From an uncultured Erythrobacter sp. (lineage in GTDB: Bacteria > Pseudomonadota > Alphaproteobacteria > Sphingomonadales > Sphingomonadaceae): a stretch of 64,000 nucleotides of DNA. Positions within the stretch are counted from its first letter, which is position 1; every line of letters starts with the position of its first letter. Of the stretch, positions 9,027-18,165 are shown piece by piece. Position numbers and translations under genes: made by a program. The DNA is taken from positions 1,798,001 to 1,862,000 of the forward strand of contig CANNCZ010000001.1 in assembly GCA_947503275.1 (NCBI GenBank). The letters are read 5' to 3'. Below the pieces are notes generated by a model that was not told the origin of the DNA, searched no databases, and saw only the letters and a list, made by a program, of their open reading frames with translations.

Positions 9027-9689
9027 TCAACGCGTGGCGTTGTAAGCGAGCTGTTCCTCGGAAAGCTGAAAACCAACCAGCATTTCAAAGCGCGAGCGCG
9101 CAATCGCAGCGCGCACTTCGGGTGCAGCCAGCGGGTCAAGCGCCGCTTCGGGGTCTCCAGGACGACGGCGTCGGGTGATCCGCTCGCGAATATCCTCGGG
9201 CAATGCCGCCGCAGCGCGATCCACGAAAGCACCGGCTTTGGCATTAGCAGTCGCGCGCTCTTCGCCATCGGCAAAGGTCAGCGTAACTTCGCCAACGCGT
9301 TTCGTCACAACCGCGCTGCCGCCCTGCAAAACAGTCACGAAATAGGGCAAAGTCACTGTGCGCGCGCCGCGAACGTCGCTGCGCCGAGCACGGACATCGA
9401 ATGTCGCCTCAGTATAAATCTTGTCCGACCCATCATCGCAGGTTGAGCGCAGATTGGTCATCGACGCGCTGACATCCAGATTGGCGTATGTCGGTGCACC
9501 AGCCGCGCGGAATGTCGTCACATCGCCGGTGTAGTCGGGAATACCCACCGCGGGGCATGTGCTCAGAACTGAGGTAATGCCGACGCCTTGATTGACCACC
9601 AACTCGCCTTCTTGCGCACAAGCGCCAAGAGTGGCCATCATCGCCAATGCGGGCACAAACATTCGTAAGGGCCGAGTGCGATACGTCAT
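9027..9689 (-). CDS. Putative lipoprotein of unknown function
   Basis: The 220-residue protein has a basic N-terminus, a hydrophobic core (FVPALAMMATL) and a lipobox LGAC, so Cys24 should be lipidated and the protein held in the envelope. Two further cysteines (in VLSTCPAVG and LRSTCDDG) could form a disulfide. The middle is beta-rich (EATFDVRARRSDVRGARTVTLPYFVTVLQGG), and the C-terminal third is helical and charged (IRERITRRRRPGD). I do not recognise a named family. It shares a short divergent promoter region with ispH. Confidence 0.8.
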   Translation of the reverse strand: MTYRTRPLRMFVPALAMMATLGACAQEGELVVNQGVGITSVLSTCPAVGIPDYTGDVTTFRAAGAPTYANLDVSASMTNLRSTCDDGSDKIYTEATFDVRARRSDVRGARTVTLPYFVTVLQGGSAVVTKRVGEVTLTFADGEERATANAKAGAFVDRAAAALPEDIRERITRRRRPGDPEAALDPLAAPEVRAAIARSRFEMLVGFQLSEEQLAYNATR

Positions 9690-9785
9690 TGAAAACCGTC
9701 CTTCGATATCGATCTAGTGCAGGATCGTGTCCCACTTGCGTTCTCGCCCTAGCGAGCGACGCTGCAAAGCGCTAGAGGTTCAGTT

Positions 9786-10769
9786 ATGAACGCGCCCTTT
9801 CAAGAATCCACCGCCGATGCTGCCAACGGTTCGGCAAAAACGCTCAACTTGCTAATCGCTGCCCCGCGCGGCTTTTGTGCGGGCGTTGATAGAGCAATCG
9901 AGATCGTTGAAAAATCGCTCGAACGCTATGGCCCGCCGGTCTATGTCCGGCACGAAATCGTCCACAACAAATTCGTTGTCGAAGGGCTAAAAGCCAAAGG
10001 CGCGATTTTCGTCAAAGAACTCGACGAAGTTCCCAGCGACGCTCCTGTCGTTTTCAGCGCACATGGCGTGCCCAAAGCTGTTCCCGCAGAGGCGGAACGG
10101 CGCAAGATGATCTATCTCGATGCGACATGCCCACTGGTGTCCAAAGTCCATCGTCAGGCTGAACGCCAGCTGGAAAAAGGGCGGCACATCATCTTTATCG
10201 GTCATGAAGGCCATCCCGAAGTGATCGGCACTATGGGGCAGGTTGAGCCGGGTCAGATGACACTCGTTGAGAATATCGAGGATGTGGACAAACTGCCTTT
10301 CGATGCCGATGAGCCGCTGGCCTATCTCACCCAGACCACATTGTCGGTCGACGATACGCGCGAAGTGATCGAAGCGCTGGAATGGCGCTATCCCAATATT
10401 CGCGGTCCTAAAGCCGAGGATATTTGTTATGCGACCTCCAACCGGCAGGCTGCTGTTAAGGAGCTGGCGCGCGATTGCGATCTCGTTCTGGTGGTTGGCG
10501 CACCCAATTCGTCCAACTCGCTGCGACTGGTCGAAGTTGCAGAGCGGCTGGGCACACCGGGCAAGCTGATCCAACGCGCAGATGAGATTGATCCTGCATG
10601 GCTCGATGGAATTGAAACAATCGGCCTTACAGCAGGCGCATCCGCACCCGAATTGTTGGTGCGCGAAGTGGTCGACACACTCGCCAAGCTGCGCCCCATC
10701 CGTGAGCAGACAATCACCGCTGCGGAAGAGAAAATGGTCTTCAAATTGCCGCGCCAATTGACCGAATAA
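9786..10769 (+). CDS. ispH: 4-hydroxy-3-methylbut-2-enyl diphosphate reductase (IspH)
   Basis: IspH catalyses the last step of the MEP isoprenoid pathway, reducing HMBPP to IPP and DMAPP. The 327-residue protein has all three cluster-ligand cysteines in their expected contexts: [12 protein letters not shown] (Cys31), [11 protein letters not shown] and [10 protein letters not shown]. It also has [25 protein letters not shown] and [10 protein letters not shown]. An extension of about 20 residues precedes the domain. AGAGG lies just before the ATG. It leads the ispH-thrB-rnhA run. Confidence 0.97.
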   Translation: MNAPFQESTADAANGSAKTLNLLIAAPRGFCAGVDRAIEIVEKSLERYGPPVYVRHEIVHNKFVVEGLKAKGAIFVKELDEVPSDAPVVFSAHGVPKAVPAEAERRKMIYLDATCPLVSKVHRQAERQLEKGRHIIFIGHEGHPEVIGTMGQVEPGQMTLVENIEDVDKLPFDADEPLAYLTQTTLSVDDTREVIEALEWRYPNIRGPKAEDICYATSNRQAAVKELARDCDLVLVVGAPNSSNSLRLVEVAERLGTPGKLIQRADEIDPAWLDGIETIGLTAGASAPELLVREVVDTLAKLRPIREQTITAAEEKMVFKLPRQLTE

Positions 10770-10788
10770 TCGGCAAAAGTCGCAATTT

Positions 10789-11772
10789 ATGGCAGTTTAT
10801 ACGCATTTAGGCGCCGAAGAACTGGCGGAATTGATTGACCAATATGATGTCGGCACATTGCGTTCGGCCAAGGGGATTGCCGAAGGCGTTTCGAATTCGA
10901 ACTGGCTAATTGAGACCAGTGGGCCTGCGCAACGCGATTTGAGCGAAAGCGCGCGCTACATTCTCACCATGTATGAACGCCGGATCGAACTGGACGATCT
11001 GCCCTATTTCCTAGGCCTGCTCGACCACCTGTCATCCAAAGGTTGCCCAGTGCCGCGCACAATTCATGACCGCAACGGTGCCGCCTTTCGCATGGTGGAT
11101 GGTAAAGCGGTTGCATTGATTGAGTTTTTAGCCGGCGTGTCGCCAACAAAGCCTGATCCAAAGCAAGCCTTTGCTGTCGGGCAAACCCTCGCCCGCATGC
11201 ATCAGGCGAGCGCTGATTTCCCCATCAACCGCGTCAATACCATGGGATTCGCTCAAAACTACGCGGTTTTGCATCAATGCGGTGTTGAGGGTTTGGCCTC
11301 GATCAGTCCTGACCTGCCAGCGATGATGGATCCGGCTGCTCAAGCGGCCGCATTGGACCTTAGCGCTCTTCCTCAGACACAAATTCACGCTGATCTGTTT
11401 CCTGACAATGTCCTGATGCTGGGCAATGAAGTCACGGGGCTGATTGATTTCTATTTCGCTTGTACCGGAGCGATGGCGCTCGATCTGGCCGTGACGCATG
11501 CGGCATGGGCTTTTGCGCCTGAGACCAATGCCTATGATGCCGATCTCGGCAATGCGATCCTGCGCGGATATGAGGATGTGCGTACACTCACCGCCGATGA
11601 ACGCGGATTGCTGCCCGACATTGCCAAAGGAGCCGCCTTGCGTTTTGTAGCGAGCCGCGCGGAAGACTGGCTCGACACCCCTGACGATGCGCTGGTAACC
11701 CGCAAGGACCCTATGCAATTCGTCTCACGGTGGCACATTTACGATGAATATGGCTCTGATATCTTTGCGTAG
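10789..11772 (+). CDS. thrB: Homoserine kinase (ThrB, APH-type)
   Basis: This enzyme phosphorylates homoserine in threonine biosynthesis. The 327-residue protein belongs to the aminoglycoside-phosphotransferase fold used by alphaproteobacterial ThrB, not the GHMP fold of enteric ThrB. It has GIAEGVSNSNWLIET for the nucleotide loop, QIHADLFPDNVLM as the catalytic loop and GLIDFYFACTGAMALDLAV as the metal-binding segment. Its length is normal for the family. It lies 19 bases after ispH, so the two are likely co-transcribed. Confidence 0.93.
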   Translation: MAVYTHLGAEELAELIDQYDVGTLRSAKGIAEGVSNSNWLIETSGPAQRDLSESARYILTMYERRIELDDLPYFLGLLDHLSSKGCPVPRTIHDRNGAAFRMVDGKAVALIEFLAGVSPTKPDPKQAFAVGQTLARMHQASADFPINRVNTMGFAQNYAVLHQCGVEGLASISPDLPAMMDPAAQAAALDLSALPQTQIHADLFPDNVLMLGNEVTGLIDFYFACTGAMALDLAVTHAAWAFAPETNAYDADLGNAILRGYEDVRTLTADERGLLPDIAKGAALRFVASRAEDWLDTPDDALVTRKDPMQFVSRWHIYDEYGSDIFA

Positions 11773-11800
11773 TGCCATCGTTTAGGCAGAGAGACGTGTG

Positions 11801-12244
11801 ATGAAACAGGTGCAAATTTTCACAGACGGTGCTTGCAAAGGCAATCCCGGACCCGGCGGCTGGGGTGTGCTGCTGCGCATGGGCTCCCATGAAAAGGAGC
11901 TTTGCGGGGGTGAAGAAGACACCACCAACAACCGCATGGAATTGCAGGCAGCGATCAAAGGACTGTCTGCGTTGATCGAGCCTTGTTCTGTCGAACTGTA
12001 TTCTGACAGCAAATATGTCCTCGACGGAATGACCAAGTGGGTTGATGGCTGGAAACGGCGCGGCTGGGTCAATGCCAGCAAGAAGCCGGTTCGCAATTCA
12101 GACCTGTGGCACGAATTGATCGACGTGTCGGCCAAACACGAAGTGACATGGCATTGGGTCAAAGGCCATTCCGGCCATCCTGAAAATGACCGCGTTGACA
12201 AATTAGCGAGCGATGAGGCCGACCGCTTCGCCGCTCAGCAATAG
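11801..12244 (+). CDS. rnhA: Ribonuclease HI
   Basis: RNase HI cleaves RNA in RNA-DNA hybrids. The 147-residue protein has the four catalytic acidic residues in conserved settings: [31 protein letters not shown] and DKLASDEAD. It also has the [15 protein letters not shown] segment. A GTG at 11798 would add one methionine; ATG 11801 is preferred. It is the third gene of the ispH-thrB-rnhA group. Confidence 0.96.
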   Translation: MKQVQIFTDGACKGNPGPGGWGVLLRMGSHEKELCGGEEDTTNNRMELQAAIKGLSALIEPCSVELYSDSKYVLDGMTKWVDGWKRRGWVNASKKPVRNSDLWHELIDVSAKHEVTWHWVKGHSGHPENDRVDKLASDEADRFAAQQ

Positions 12245-12264
12245 GTTTTCACAGGACCACTAAA

Positions 12265-12298
12265 GCAAAACGGGCGCTCCGGTTGCCCGGAACGCCCG
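12265..12298 (-). terminator. Terminator between rnhA and the YegP-type gene
   Basis: Stem CGGGCGCTCCGG / CCGGAACGCCCG with a TTGC loop and one mismatch lies between two convergent genes. On the minus strand it is followed by TTTTGCTTTA, so it mainly ends transcripts of the YegP-type gene; it may also slow rnhA transcription. Confidence 0.75.
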
Positions 12299-12322
12299 CT
12301 TCGAATTGAATGCAATCAGCGT

Positions 12323-12499
12323 TTAGCTGTTGTCTTCTGTCGGTGCGCTCGGTCCATTTTTCTGGATTGAGGCAATCGCGTTCTTCGCGCTATCCTTGCT
12401 CGAATAGCCTTGCGTTGAGAACATGATTTCCGAGTTGTAGCTGAAACGCGCGCGGAACTCGCCTGCTTTGTCTTTGTAGATTTCAAACTTGTGAGCCAT
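12323..12499 (-). CDS. YegP-type DUF1508 protein
   Basis: The 58-residue protein matches the DUF1508/YegP repeat: FEIYKDKAGEFRARFSYNSEIMF, then STQGYSSKDSAKNAIASI. Enteric YegP has two such repeats; this has one, as is common in short family members. The function is not known. The start at 12499 (MAHKFEIYK) is chosen over an in-frame ATG ten codons upstream because the domain begins there and AGAGAGGG sits 5' of it. An overlapping minus-strand frame is an artefact. Confidence 0.85.
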   Translation of the reverse strand: MAHKFEIYKDKAGEFRARFSYNSEIMFSTQGYSSKDSAKNAIASIQKNGPSAPTEDNS

Positions 12500-12561
12500 T
12501 GTTTTCCCTCTCTTTGATACGAAACCCAAGCGTGCACCTTATGGACAAGGTTCGCAGATGG

Positions 12562-13686
12562 CTAGCCCGTCATTGCCGCTTTCTGCTTCGAAAACCGGCT
12601 GGGTGCGTAATTAGATGTATCAATACCTTGCGTCAGCGCATCTGGCTCCTGCCCTAGCAAAATCTGTGCGGCCAAACGCGCAGCGGCAGGCGCAGTTTGA
12701 ATGCCAAAGCCGCCCTGCCCTGCGAACCAGTTGAAGCCGGGAACCTCCGGATCGGGGCCATAGACGGGCAGACGATCAGGAGCAAAACTTCTAAGGCCCG
12801 CCCAACGCCGCTCAACCGCCTCAATCCGCCAATCAGTCACGCTTTCAAACCTTTCGATGGCGAGCGCAACGTCGATCTCTTCCGGGGCCGCATCACATGG
12901 TTCACAAGGGATCTCATCATGCGGGCTAAGCCAAAGGCGGCCATTGTCCGGTTTGAAGTAGAACCCGCCAGAGATGTCGAGCACCAGTGGCAAATCAGCG
13001 GATGCCTCTGGCGATACTCGCAATTGCGCGACAGTACGGCGCATCGGGTCAATCCCAATCGGCTGTGCACCAGCGCGCCGGGCAATCATATCAGCCCATG
13101 CACCGGCTGCGTTGACGATTTGAGCGGCGCGATATGTCTCACCCTTCCCCGTCTCAATTCGCCACCCGCCCTGTTCTCGCTCAAGACGGCGGACCATCGC
13201 GCGACATACCAAGTTCGCTCCGGCCCGTTTCAGCGCCTTGAGGTAATGCTGATGAAGGCCCGCCACATCAATGTCGGCGCACGCTGGCTCCCAGATCGCG
13301 TCGCTCCATTCAGAGCGCAGGTGTGGGACACGTTTGGCCAGAGCCACGCTTCCTAACCGTTCAATCGACACGCCGGTCCCAGCGAAGCGGTCAACAAAGC
13401 CATCCATCGCCGCTGTGTCTTCGTTGCGCCCTATGTAAAGGGCACCGCGAGGTCGCAAAAAACCGCCTTCACGCAAATATGTACCTGATGCGAGCGTAAG
13501 CGGCACCACGCCGGGTCCGCCATAGCATTCCTCCCAGAATGCAGCGGATCGCCCGGTGGAATGATAGCCGGGGACCTCCTCCCCCTCCAACACCAGCACG
13601 CGCGCATGCGGACAAAGCTCCGCCGCAATGCTTGCGCCCGCCATGCCGGCGCCGATCACTGCAAAATCGTAGAGTGTGTCTGTCAT
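12562..13686 (-). CDS. FAD-dependent oxidoreductase (DAO family)
   Basis: The 374-residue protein has the Rossmann dinucleotide motif VIGAGMAGASIAAEL at residues 10-24. GYHSTGRSAAFWEECYGG follows, and near the end GFNWFAGQGGFGIQTAPAAA closes the FAD site, all typical of D-amino-acid-oxidase-like and glycine-oxidase-like deaminating enzymes. It probably oxidises an amine or 2-hydroxy acid in the cytoplasm; the substrate is unclear. Its ATG overlaps the stop of the alpha/beta hydrolase by 4 bases, so the two are translationally coupled. Confidence 0.88.
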   Translation of the reverse strand: MTDTLYDFAVIGAGMAGASIAAELCPHARVLVLEGEEVPGYHSTGRSAAFWEECYGGPGVVPLTLASGTYLREGGFLRPRGALYIGRNEDTAAMDGFVDRFAGTGVSIERLGSVALAKRVPHLRSEWSDAIWEPACADIDVAGLHQHYLKALKRAGANLVCRAMVRRLEREQGGWRIETGKGETYRAAQIVNAAGAWADMIARRAGAQPIGIDPMRRTVAQLRVSPEASADLPLVLDISGGFYFKPDNGRLWLSPHDEIPCEPCDAAPEEIDVALAIERFESVTDWRIEAVERRWAGLRSFAPDRLPVYGPDPEVPGFNWFAGQGGFGIQTAPAAARLAAQILLGQEPDALTQGIDTSNYAPSRFSKQKAAMTG

Positions 13687-14681
13687 GAAGCGGCGGTGGA
13701 TTTGGGCGCAGTCCTTTCCAGAAAGGCCGCAATTTCCTGCATCACTTGGGCGCGCACCTCATCGACTTCACGCAGAATTTCATGCCGGGCCTCTGAACCC
13801 AGCTCCATCAACTCGCCATTCGGCAAACGCGAAACGCCGCGTACATTCGCGGGGTGGCTCACCAGCTTATCAGAGCGTGTAGAGGCAATCAGAACTGGGG
13901 TTTCCACCGCTTCCATTGCGCCAGCCTCCTCTAACCTGCGCCACGAAGCATAGGCCCGCTCAACCCATCCCCAGCTTGCCGGGCCCATCACCAGTTCAGG
14001 CCGCGTATCACGCCACCATTGCTCATCGGCATAGCGATCCGGATCATGCGTCAACAAAAGATCCCGGCCCATCGGAACCTCACCCGGCTTCTCGCTCCAT
14101 TTCCACGCCTGCCGCATCGGATCACCAATGCGCGTCATCATCTTCGCCACCGAATGCAGCATCGGTAGAGGCAGCGGGGGCCCGTTCATGCCCAGCATCG
14201 GCGCACTTAAGACCACAGCATCAGGGGAAACTTTCCGGTCGACCAACGCGCGCATGATCAAATGCCCGCCCATTGAATGCCCTGCGAGAACATGCGGTCC
14301 TGGAACCTCAGTGGTCCATTGTTGCCAGATATGCTCCAGATCATTGGTCCAAGTGGTGAAATCGTCGATATGTCCGGTAACCGCATCATTGCCCAACCGG
14401 CCCGAACCCGCCTGACCACGCCAATCGGAAGCCGTGACGCGCCAGCCATCGCGATGCCATTCCTCCAGGCTTTCGAGATATTTTTCATAATTATCGCCGC
14501 GCCCCGGCAAAAACAGGATCGATCCGCGCGCAGTATCCTTTGCGCCCGGCCAATCGATCCGGCGCAGGACATGGCCATCAGGCGCTGCCCAAGTGCTCTC
14601 AACCGCCGCATCGGGGATCGCTCGACGGTCGATCACCGCATCATCTTTAAGAGCGGTTTGAGTGACATTGCTAATGGCCAT
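13683..14681 (-). CDS. Alpha/beta hydrolase, lysophospholipase-like
   Basis: The 332-residue protein belongs to the serine aminopeptidase S33 / monoglyceride-lipase branch. It has GSILFLPGRGDNYEKY as the oxyanion strand, GHSMGG as the nucleophile elbow and VETPVLIASTRSDKLV as the acid strand. A histidine follows in the LGSEARHEILREVDEVR segment, as in PldB-type enzymes. The open frame extends to 15179, but that part is antisense to cpaA. The ATG at 14681 has GGAGG about 13 bases upstream and starts just before the domain. The substrate is unknown; a lysophospholipid or monoacylglycerol is plausible. Confidence 0.86.
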   Translation of the reverse strand: MAISNVTQTALKDDAVIDRRAIPDAAVESTWAAPDGHVLRRIDWPGAKDTARGSILFLPGRGDNYEKYLESLEEWHRDGWRVTASDWRGQAGSGRLGNDAVTGHIDDFTTWTNDLEHIWQQWTTEVPGPHVLAGHSMGGHLIMRALVDRKVSPDAVVLSAPMLGMNGPPLPLPMLHSVAKMMTRIGDPMRQAWKWSEKPGEVPMGRDLLLTHDPDRYADEQWWRDTRPELVMGPASWGWVERAYASWRRLEEAGAMEAVETPVLIASTRSDKLVSHPANVRGVSRLPNGELMELGSEARHEILREVDEVRAQVMQEIAAFLERTAPKSTAAS

Positions 14682-14795
14682 CCTGATCAGATGCCTCCGA
14701 ACGTGGTTACTATTTGGTAAGCACTCGCCTGTAGCACCCGCCATGAAACGGATCCGCGAAGGACTAACCTGACGCGGCAACCTTTCGGGGGCCAC

Positions 14796-15275
14796 ATGTT
14801 GATGAGCTATATTCAATACGGACTGCTGATTGCCTTGGCAATCGCGCTGGTCTTTGCCGCAGTCACCGATATGCAGCGGCGTCAGATCGATAATTGGCTG
14901 AATGCTGGTATCGCTCTTACGGCGCCCGTGTTCTGGTGGGCCAGCGGCCTGTCGCTTTGGCCAGATGTGGCCATTCAGCTTGGCATTGCGGTTTTGGCCT
15001 TTGCCTTTTTTGCAGGGTTGTTCGCGCTCAAATTGATGGGCGGCGGCGATGTGAAGCTGCTGACTGTGCTCGCGCTTTGGATTGAGCCCAATGCGTTTTT
15101 GCAATTGCTGATCATCATGGCGCTCGCCGGAGGCGCGCTGACTATTGTCATGGGCGGATATCATTTCCTTGCCCGTCAAAAAGAGCGCCTCGCGATTCCT
15201 TATGGAGTCGCCATCGCATTCGGTGCCCTGTGGGTGCTGTTTCCTAAACTAATTGACGTTCCGGCTTACGCGTAA
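14796..15275 (+). CDS. cpaA: Prepilin peptidase CpaA/TadV
   Basis: CpaA is the inner-membrane aspartic protease that cleaves the leader of Flp-type prepilins. The 159-residue protein has four to five membrane helices and the two catalytic aspartates of the family: Asp25 in VTDMQRRQI and Asp85 in the GGGD motif. It lacks the N-methylation domain, as short Tad-type peptidases do. It is the first gene of a Tad pilus locus, 99 bases before cpaB and divergent from the alpha/beta hydrolase. Confidence 0.93.
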   Translation: MLMSYIQYGLLIALAIALVFAAVTDMQRRQIDNWLNAGIALTAPVFWWASGLSLWPDVAIQLGIAVLAFAFFAGLFALKLMGGGDVKLLTVLALWIEPNAFLQLLIIMALAGGALTIVMGGYHFLARQKERLAIPYGVAIAFGALWVLFPKLIDVPAYA

Positions 15276-15374
15276 GGTCTGCCGTGAACCCGATCTTAAC
15301 CAATTCGGGGCTAGGCCTCGCAACCATACCCGCCCGAACATTTTTATGGGCCGACATTAGGGGGCTAATTAGCC

Positions 15375-16478
15375 ATGGATAGGAAGAAACTGGTTCTGCT
15401 GCTTGGTGCACTTGTCGTTGCAATTGGCAGCGCCTTCCTCGCACGGAGCATGTTTGCAGGTGATGCTGCGCCAACCGCTGAAGCGGCTGCGCCTGAGCCT
15501 GAGGGCCCTAAAGTGCTGGTCGCTAATCGCGCTCTGCCTGCGGGTACAATCATCACAGCTGATGCGATGGGCTACCAACAATGGCCCGAAGAGCTCGTGC
15601 AGGACGCCTACTTTATTGAAGGCGAATCTGACATGAGCCAGCTGCTCGGTACAGTGGTCCGTTTCCCGGTCACCGCTGGTGAGCCTGTGACCCAAGGGTC
15701 GCTGGTTAGCCCTGGCGATCGCGGCTTCCTTGCTGCGGCGCTTGGCCCTGGCATGCGCGCTGTTGCTATTCCGATCCCTGATGCTGAAATCGGCGTTGGT
15801 GGCTTCATCTTCCCGGGTGACCGCATTGACCTTATGCTTAACCAAACGGTTGAAGGCGAAGGCCGTGCGCTCCAGGTTGCTGAAACTTTCCTCCGCAATC
15901 TTCGCGTCCTTGCGACCGACCAATCAACCGAAACCAGCACTGACGAAGAAGGTAACACCGTCGTTCGCGGTTTCCGCACGGTTACTCTCGAAGTGACGCC
16001 GCAGATCGCTGAAAAGATCGCTGTTGCTCAAAGCGTTGGTGATTTGCGTCTGGTGCTGCGTTCTATCGCTGACAACCAAGCCGAATTGGAACGCGCAATT
16101 GCCTCTGGCGATGTGAAAATTCCAGACAATGCGACACCCGAAGAAGAAGAGCGTATTTTGCGCACCGCAATGGGTCGCCCAGTTGAAAGCGCTTCGACCT
16201 TTCAAACCGGCGGCGATGTCTCACGCTTCCAACGTCGCAATATTCCATCTCAGGAAAGCCGTGGCGGTCGCCGCAGCACAGCGCAGACAACACCGGCATC
16301 CACCGGCGTTCCTGCCCGCAGCAATGGCGCGCCAGTTAATCGCGGCCCAACGGTCCGTGTGACCCGCGGCAAAGCAACGACCGAAGTGCCTGTGGGCGGA
16401 TCGGTTAGCACTGCCACAGCACGCGGCGCAGGCCAGGTTGGCAACGTTGCGCCGGTCGCTGGCACGACGATCCGCTGA
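15375..16478 (+). CDS. cpaB: Flp pilus assembly protein CpaB/RcpC
   Basis: CpaB is a membrane-anchored periplasmic component that supports secretin assembly in Tad pili. The 367-residue protein starts with a membrane anchor (residues 5-27) followed by an Ala/Pro/Glu linker. A SAF domain starts at about residue 46 (VLVANRALPAGTIITADAM), and the RcpC core contains MRAVAIPIPDAEIGVGGFIFPGDRIDLML. The C-terminal 100 residues are Arg/Thr/Ser-rich and probably disordered. It is 92 codons longer than minimal CpaB because of this tail. Confidence 0.93.
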   Translation: MDRKKLVLLLGALVVAIGSAFLARSMFAGDAAPTAEAAAPEPEGPKVLVANRALPAGTIITADAMGYQQWPEELVQDAYFIEGESDMSQLLGTVVRFPVTAGEPVTQGSLVSPGDRGFLAAALGPGMRAVAIPIPDAEIGVGGFIFPGDRIDLMLNQTVEGEGRALQVAETFLRNLRVLATDQSTETSTDEEGNTVVRGFRTVTLEVTPQIAEKIAVAQSVGDLRLVLRSIADNQAELERAIASGDVKIPDNATPEEEERILRTAMGRPVESASTFQTGGDVSRFQRRNIPSQESRGGRRSTAQTTPASTGVPARSNGAPVNRGPTVRVTRGKATTEVPVGGSVSTATARGAGQVGNVAPVAGTTIR

Positions 16479-16570
16479 GGGGAATGAGCATGCAAATTCT
16501 ACTCAACCGCACGAATAATGCGGGCCAACAGGCCAGCACGGATACCAGGACATTTACAGGGGGTCCTAAG

Positions 16571-18142
16571 ATGAAAACCCAGAAGAAAATGGCATTTGCC
16601 AAAGCTCTGCTGGCCGGGATTGTGGCACTGCCCATGGTGGCAGCTCCAACCGGAACAGCGACTGCACAGCAAGTCGTTAGCCCGAGCCAGGAAATTGTCC
16701 TGTCCATCGGTCGCGGTGAGTTGATCAGTGTGCCCGGATCCATGACCGATGTCTTCATCGCCAATGAGTCGGTCGCAGACGTTCAGATCAAATCACAACG
16801 CCAGCTCTATGTCTTTGGTAAGGCCGGTGGTGAGACCACCATCTACGCCAGCAATGCACGCGGCGATGTGATCTTCTCGGCCAATATCCGGGTGGGTTCA
16901 AACATCGGCAGTATCGACCAGATGCTCGCACTCGCAATGCCAGAAGCTCAGGTTTCTGTCGCAACCATGGGCACCAACACTGTGTTGTTGACCGGCACTG
17001 TGGCTGCTCCTGAAGATGCAGCTGAGGCCGAACGCCTTGTGCAAGCCTTCCTTGGCGACGAATCCAATGTGATCAGCCGCTTGAGAACCGCGACACCGTT
17101 GCAGGTTAACCTCAAAGTGACCTTCGCAGAAGTGAGCCGCAGCTTGGTGCGTGAAATCGGCGCAAACCTCACCTCTGCAGATGGCACCGACGGTTTTCAG
17201 TTCGGTGTCGGCAATGGTCGTGGCGCAGTCGTGCAATACACTCCAGGTGGCCCTGTTGGTGTAAATGTTACCGAGGGCGGCGATGGAACATCAGTAATCT
17301 CCACCGCGGGCAACGAAGGTGCAACTTTGGCAGGTCTCGGCAGGCTGTTTGGGCTTGACCTGGCTGGCACACTTGATCTGTCCGAGCGGCTTGGCCTCGT
17401 CACCACTCTTTCCGAACCGCACCTCACGGCGCTGTCGGGCGAAACGGCGACGTTTCTTGCAGGCGGAGAGTTCCCGATCCCGATCAGCGAAGGTCTTGGT
17501 TCGGTATCGATCGAATATAGGAACTTTGGTGTGAGCCTGGCTTATACGCCGACGGTTCTGGCCAATGGCCGTATCTCTATGCGAGTGCGTCCTGAAGTGT
17601 CTGAGCTTTCGTCGCAAGGTGCGGTTACACTCAACGGCTTCCAGGTTCCTGCTCTGACCATCCGCCGCACAGAGACCACGATTGAACTCGGCTCTGGCCA
17701 GAGCTTCATGATCGCCGGTCTGATGTCCAACAACTCGCAAAACACGCTTGAGAAGGCGCCAGGGCTTGGCGATGTACCGATCCTAGGTAACTTGTTCCGT
17801 AGCCGCGATTTCCGTCGCGGAGAAACTGAACTCGTGATCGTCGTTACGCCTTATTTGGTCCAACCCGTAAATGCGCGCGACATCACCCTGCCTACTGACG
17901 GCTATCGCTCTTCGAACGAGTTCGAACAGTTGATTGGGTATCGCAACAACTCTGGCGTCAGCGGCGAACAGCGCCCTGGTCCAACCGCAGCTGACCCTGA
18001 GGCTCCAAGCCCCGATATCAGCAGCGCCGATCCGGCAGCCATCGTTCCCAATGCTCCACAACAAGAGCGCCGGGCGGATGACCGGAGCACGCGTGGCCGT
18101 GAACGGTCCGCCGATGCAGCCGCTCCCGGCTTCAGCCTCTAA
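16571..18142 (+). CDS. cpaC: Outer-membrane secretin CpaC/RcpA
   Basis: CpaC forms the outer-membrane pore for the Tad pilus. From ATG 16571 the protein has 523 residues: a signal peptide (MKTQKKMAFAKALL to about residue 36), an N0-like domain (IVLSIGRGELISVPGSMTDVFIANESVADV) and a BON-type domain (VLLTGTVAAPEDAAEAERLVQAF). The secretin core includes VTTLSEPHLTALSGETATFLAGGEFPIPI and GLGDVPILGNLFRSRDFRRGETELVIVVTPYLV. ATG 16484 is in frame but would put 29 residues before the signal peptide, while AGGGGG lies 7 bases before 16571. The last 90 residues are Pro/Ala/Arg-rich. Confidence 0.92.
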   Translation: MKTQKKMAFAKALLAGIVALPMVAAPTGTATAQQVVSPSQEIVLSIGRGELISVPGSMTDVFIANESVADVQIKSQRQLYVFGKAGGETTIYASNARGDVIFSANIRVGSNIGSIDQMLALAMPEAQVSVATMGTNTVLLTGTVAAPEDAAEAERLVQAFLGDESNVISRLRTATPLQVNLKVTFAEVSRSLVREIGANLTSADGTDGFQFGVGNGRGAVVQYTPGGPVGVNVTEGGDGTSVISTAGNEGATLAGLGRLFGLDLAGTLDLSERLGLVTTLSEPHLTALSGETATFLAGGEFPIPISEGLGSVSIEYRNFGVSLAYTPTVLANGRISMRVRPEVSELSSQGAVTLNGFQVPALTIRRTETTIELGSGQSFMIAGLMSNNSQNTLEKAPGLGDVPILGNLFRSRDFRRGETELVIVVTPYLVQPVNARDITLPTDGYRSSNEFEQLIGYRNNSGVSGEQRPGPTAADPEAPSPDISSADPAAIVPNAPQQERRADDRSTRGRERSADAAAPGFSL

Positions 18143-18165
18143 GTCCGACGCGAAAGGTTAATACC

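Noticed and set aside
12316..12537. A minus-strand 73-codon frame overlapping the YegP-type gene.
   Set aside because: It is the same DNA in another frame; the YegP frame has the DUF1508 motif and the other is Arg/Lys/Ser-rich noise.
14682..15179. N-terminal extension of the alpha/beta hydrolase to a 498-residue protein.
   Set aside because: The added part is antisense to cpaA, has Gln/Arg/His-rich composition and no family features; ATG 14681 has a ribosome binding site and begins the domain.
16484..16570. Earlier start for the CpaC secretin at 16484.
   Set aside because: It would place 29 hydrophilic residues before the signal peptide; AGGGGG lies correctly before 16571. It remains a minor possibility because GAGGGG precedes 16490.
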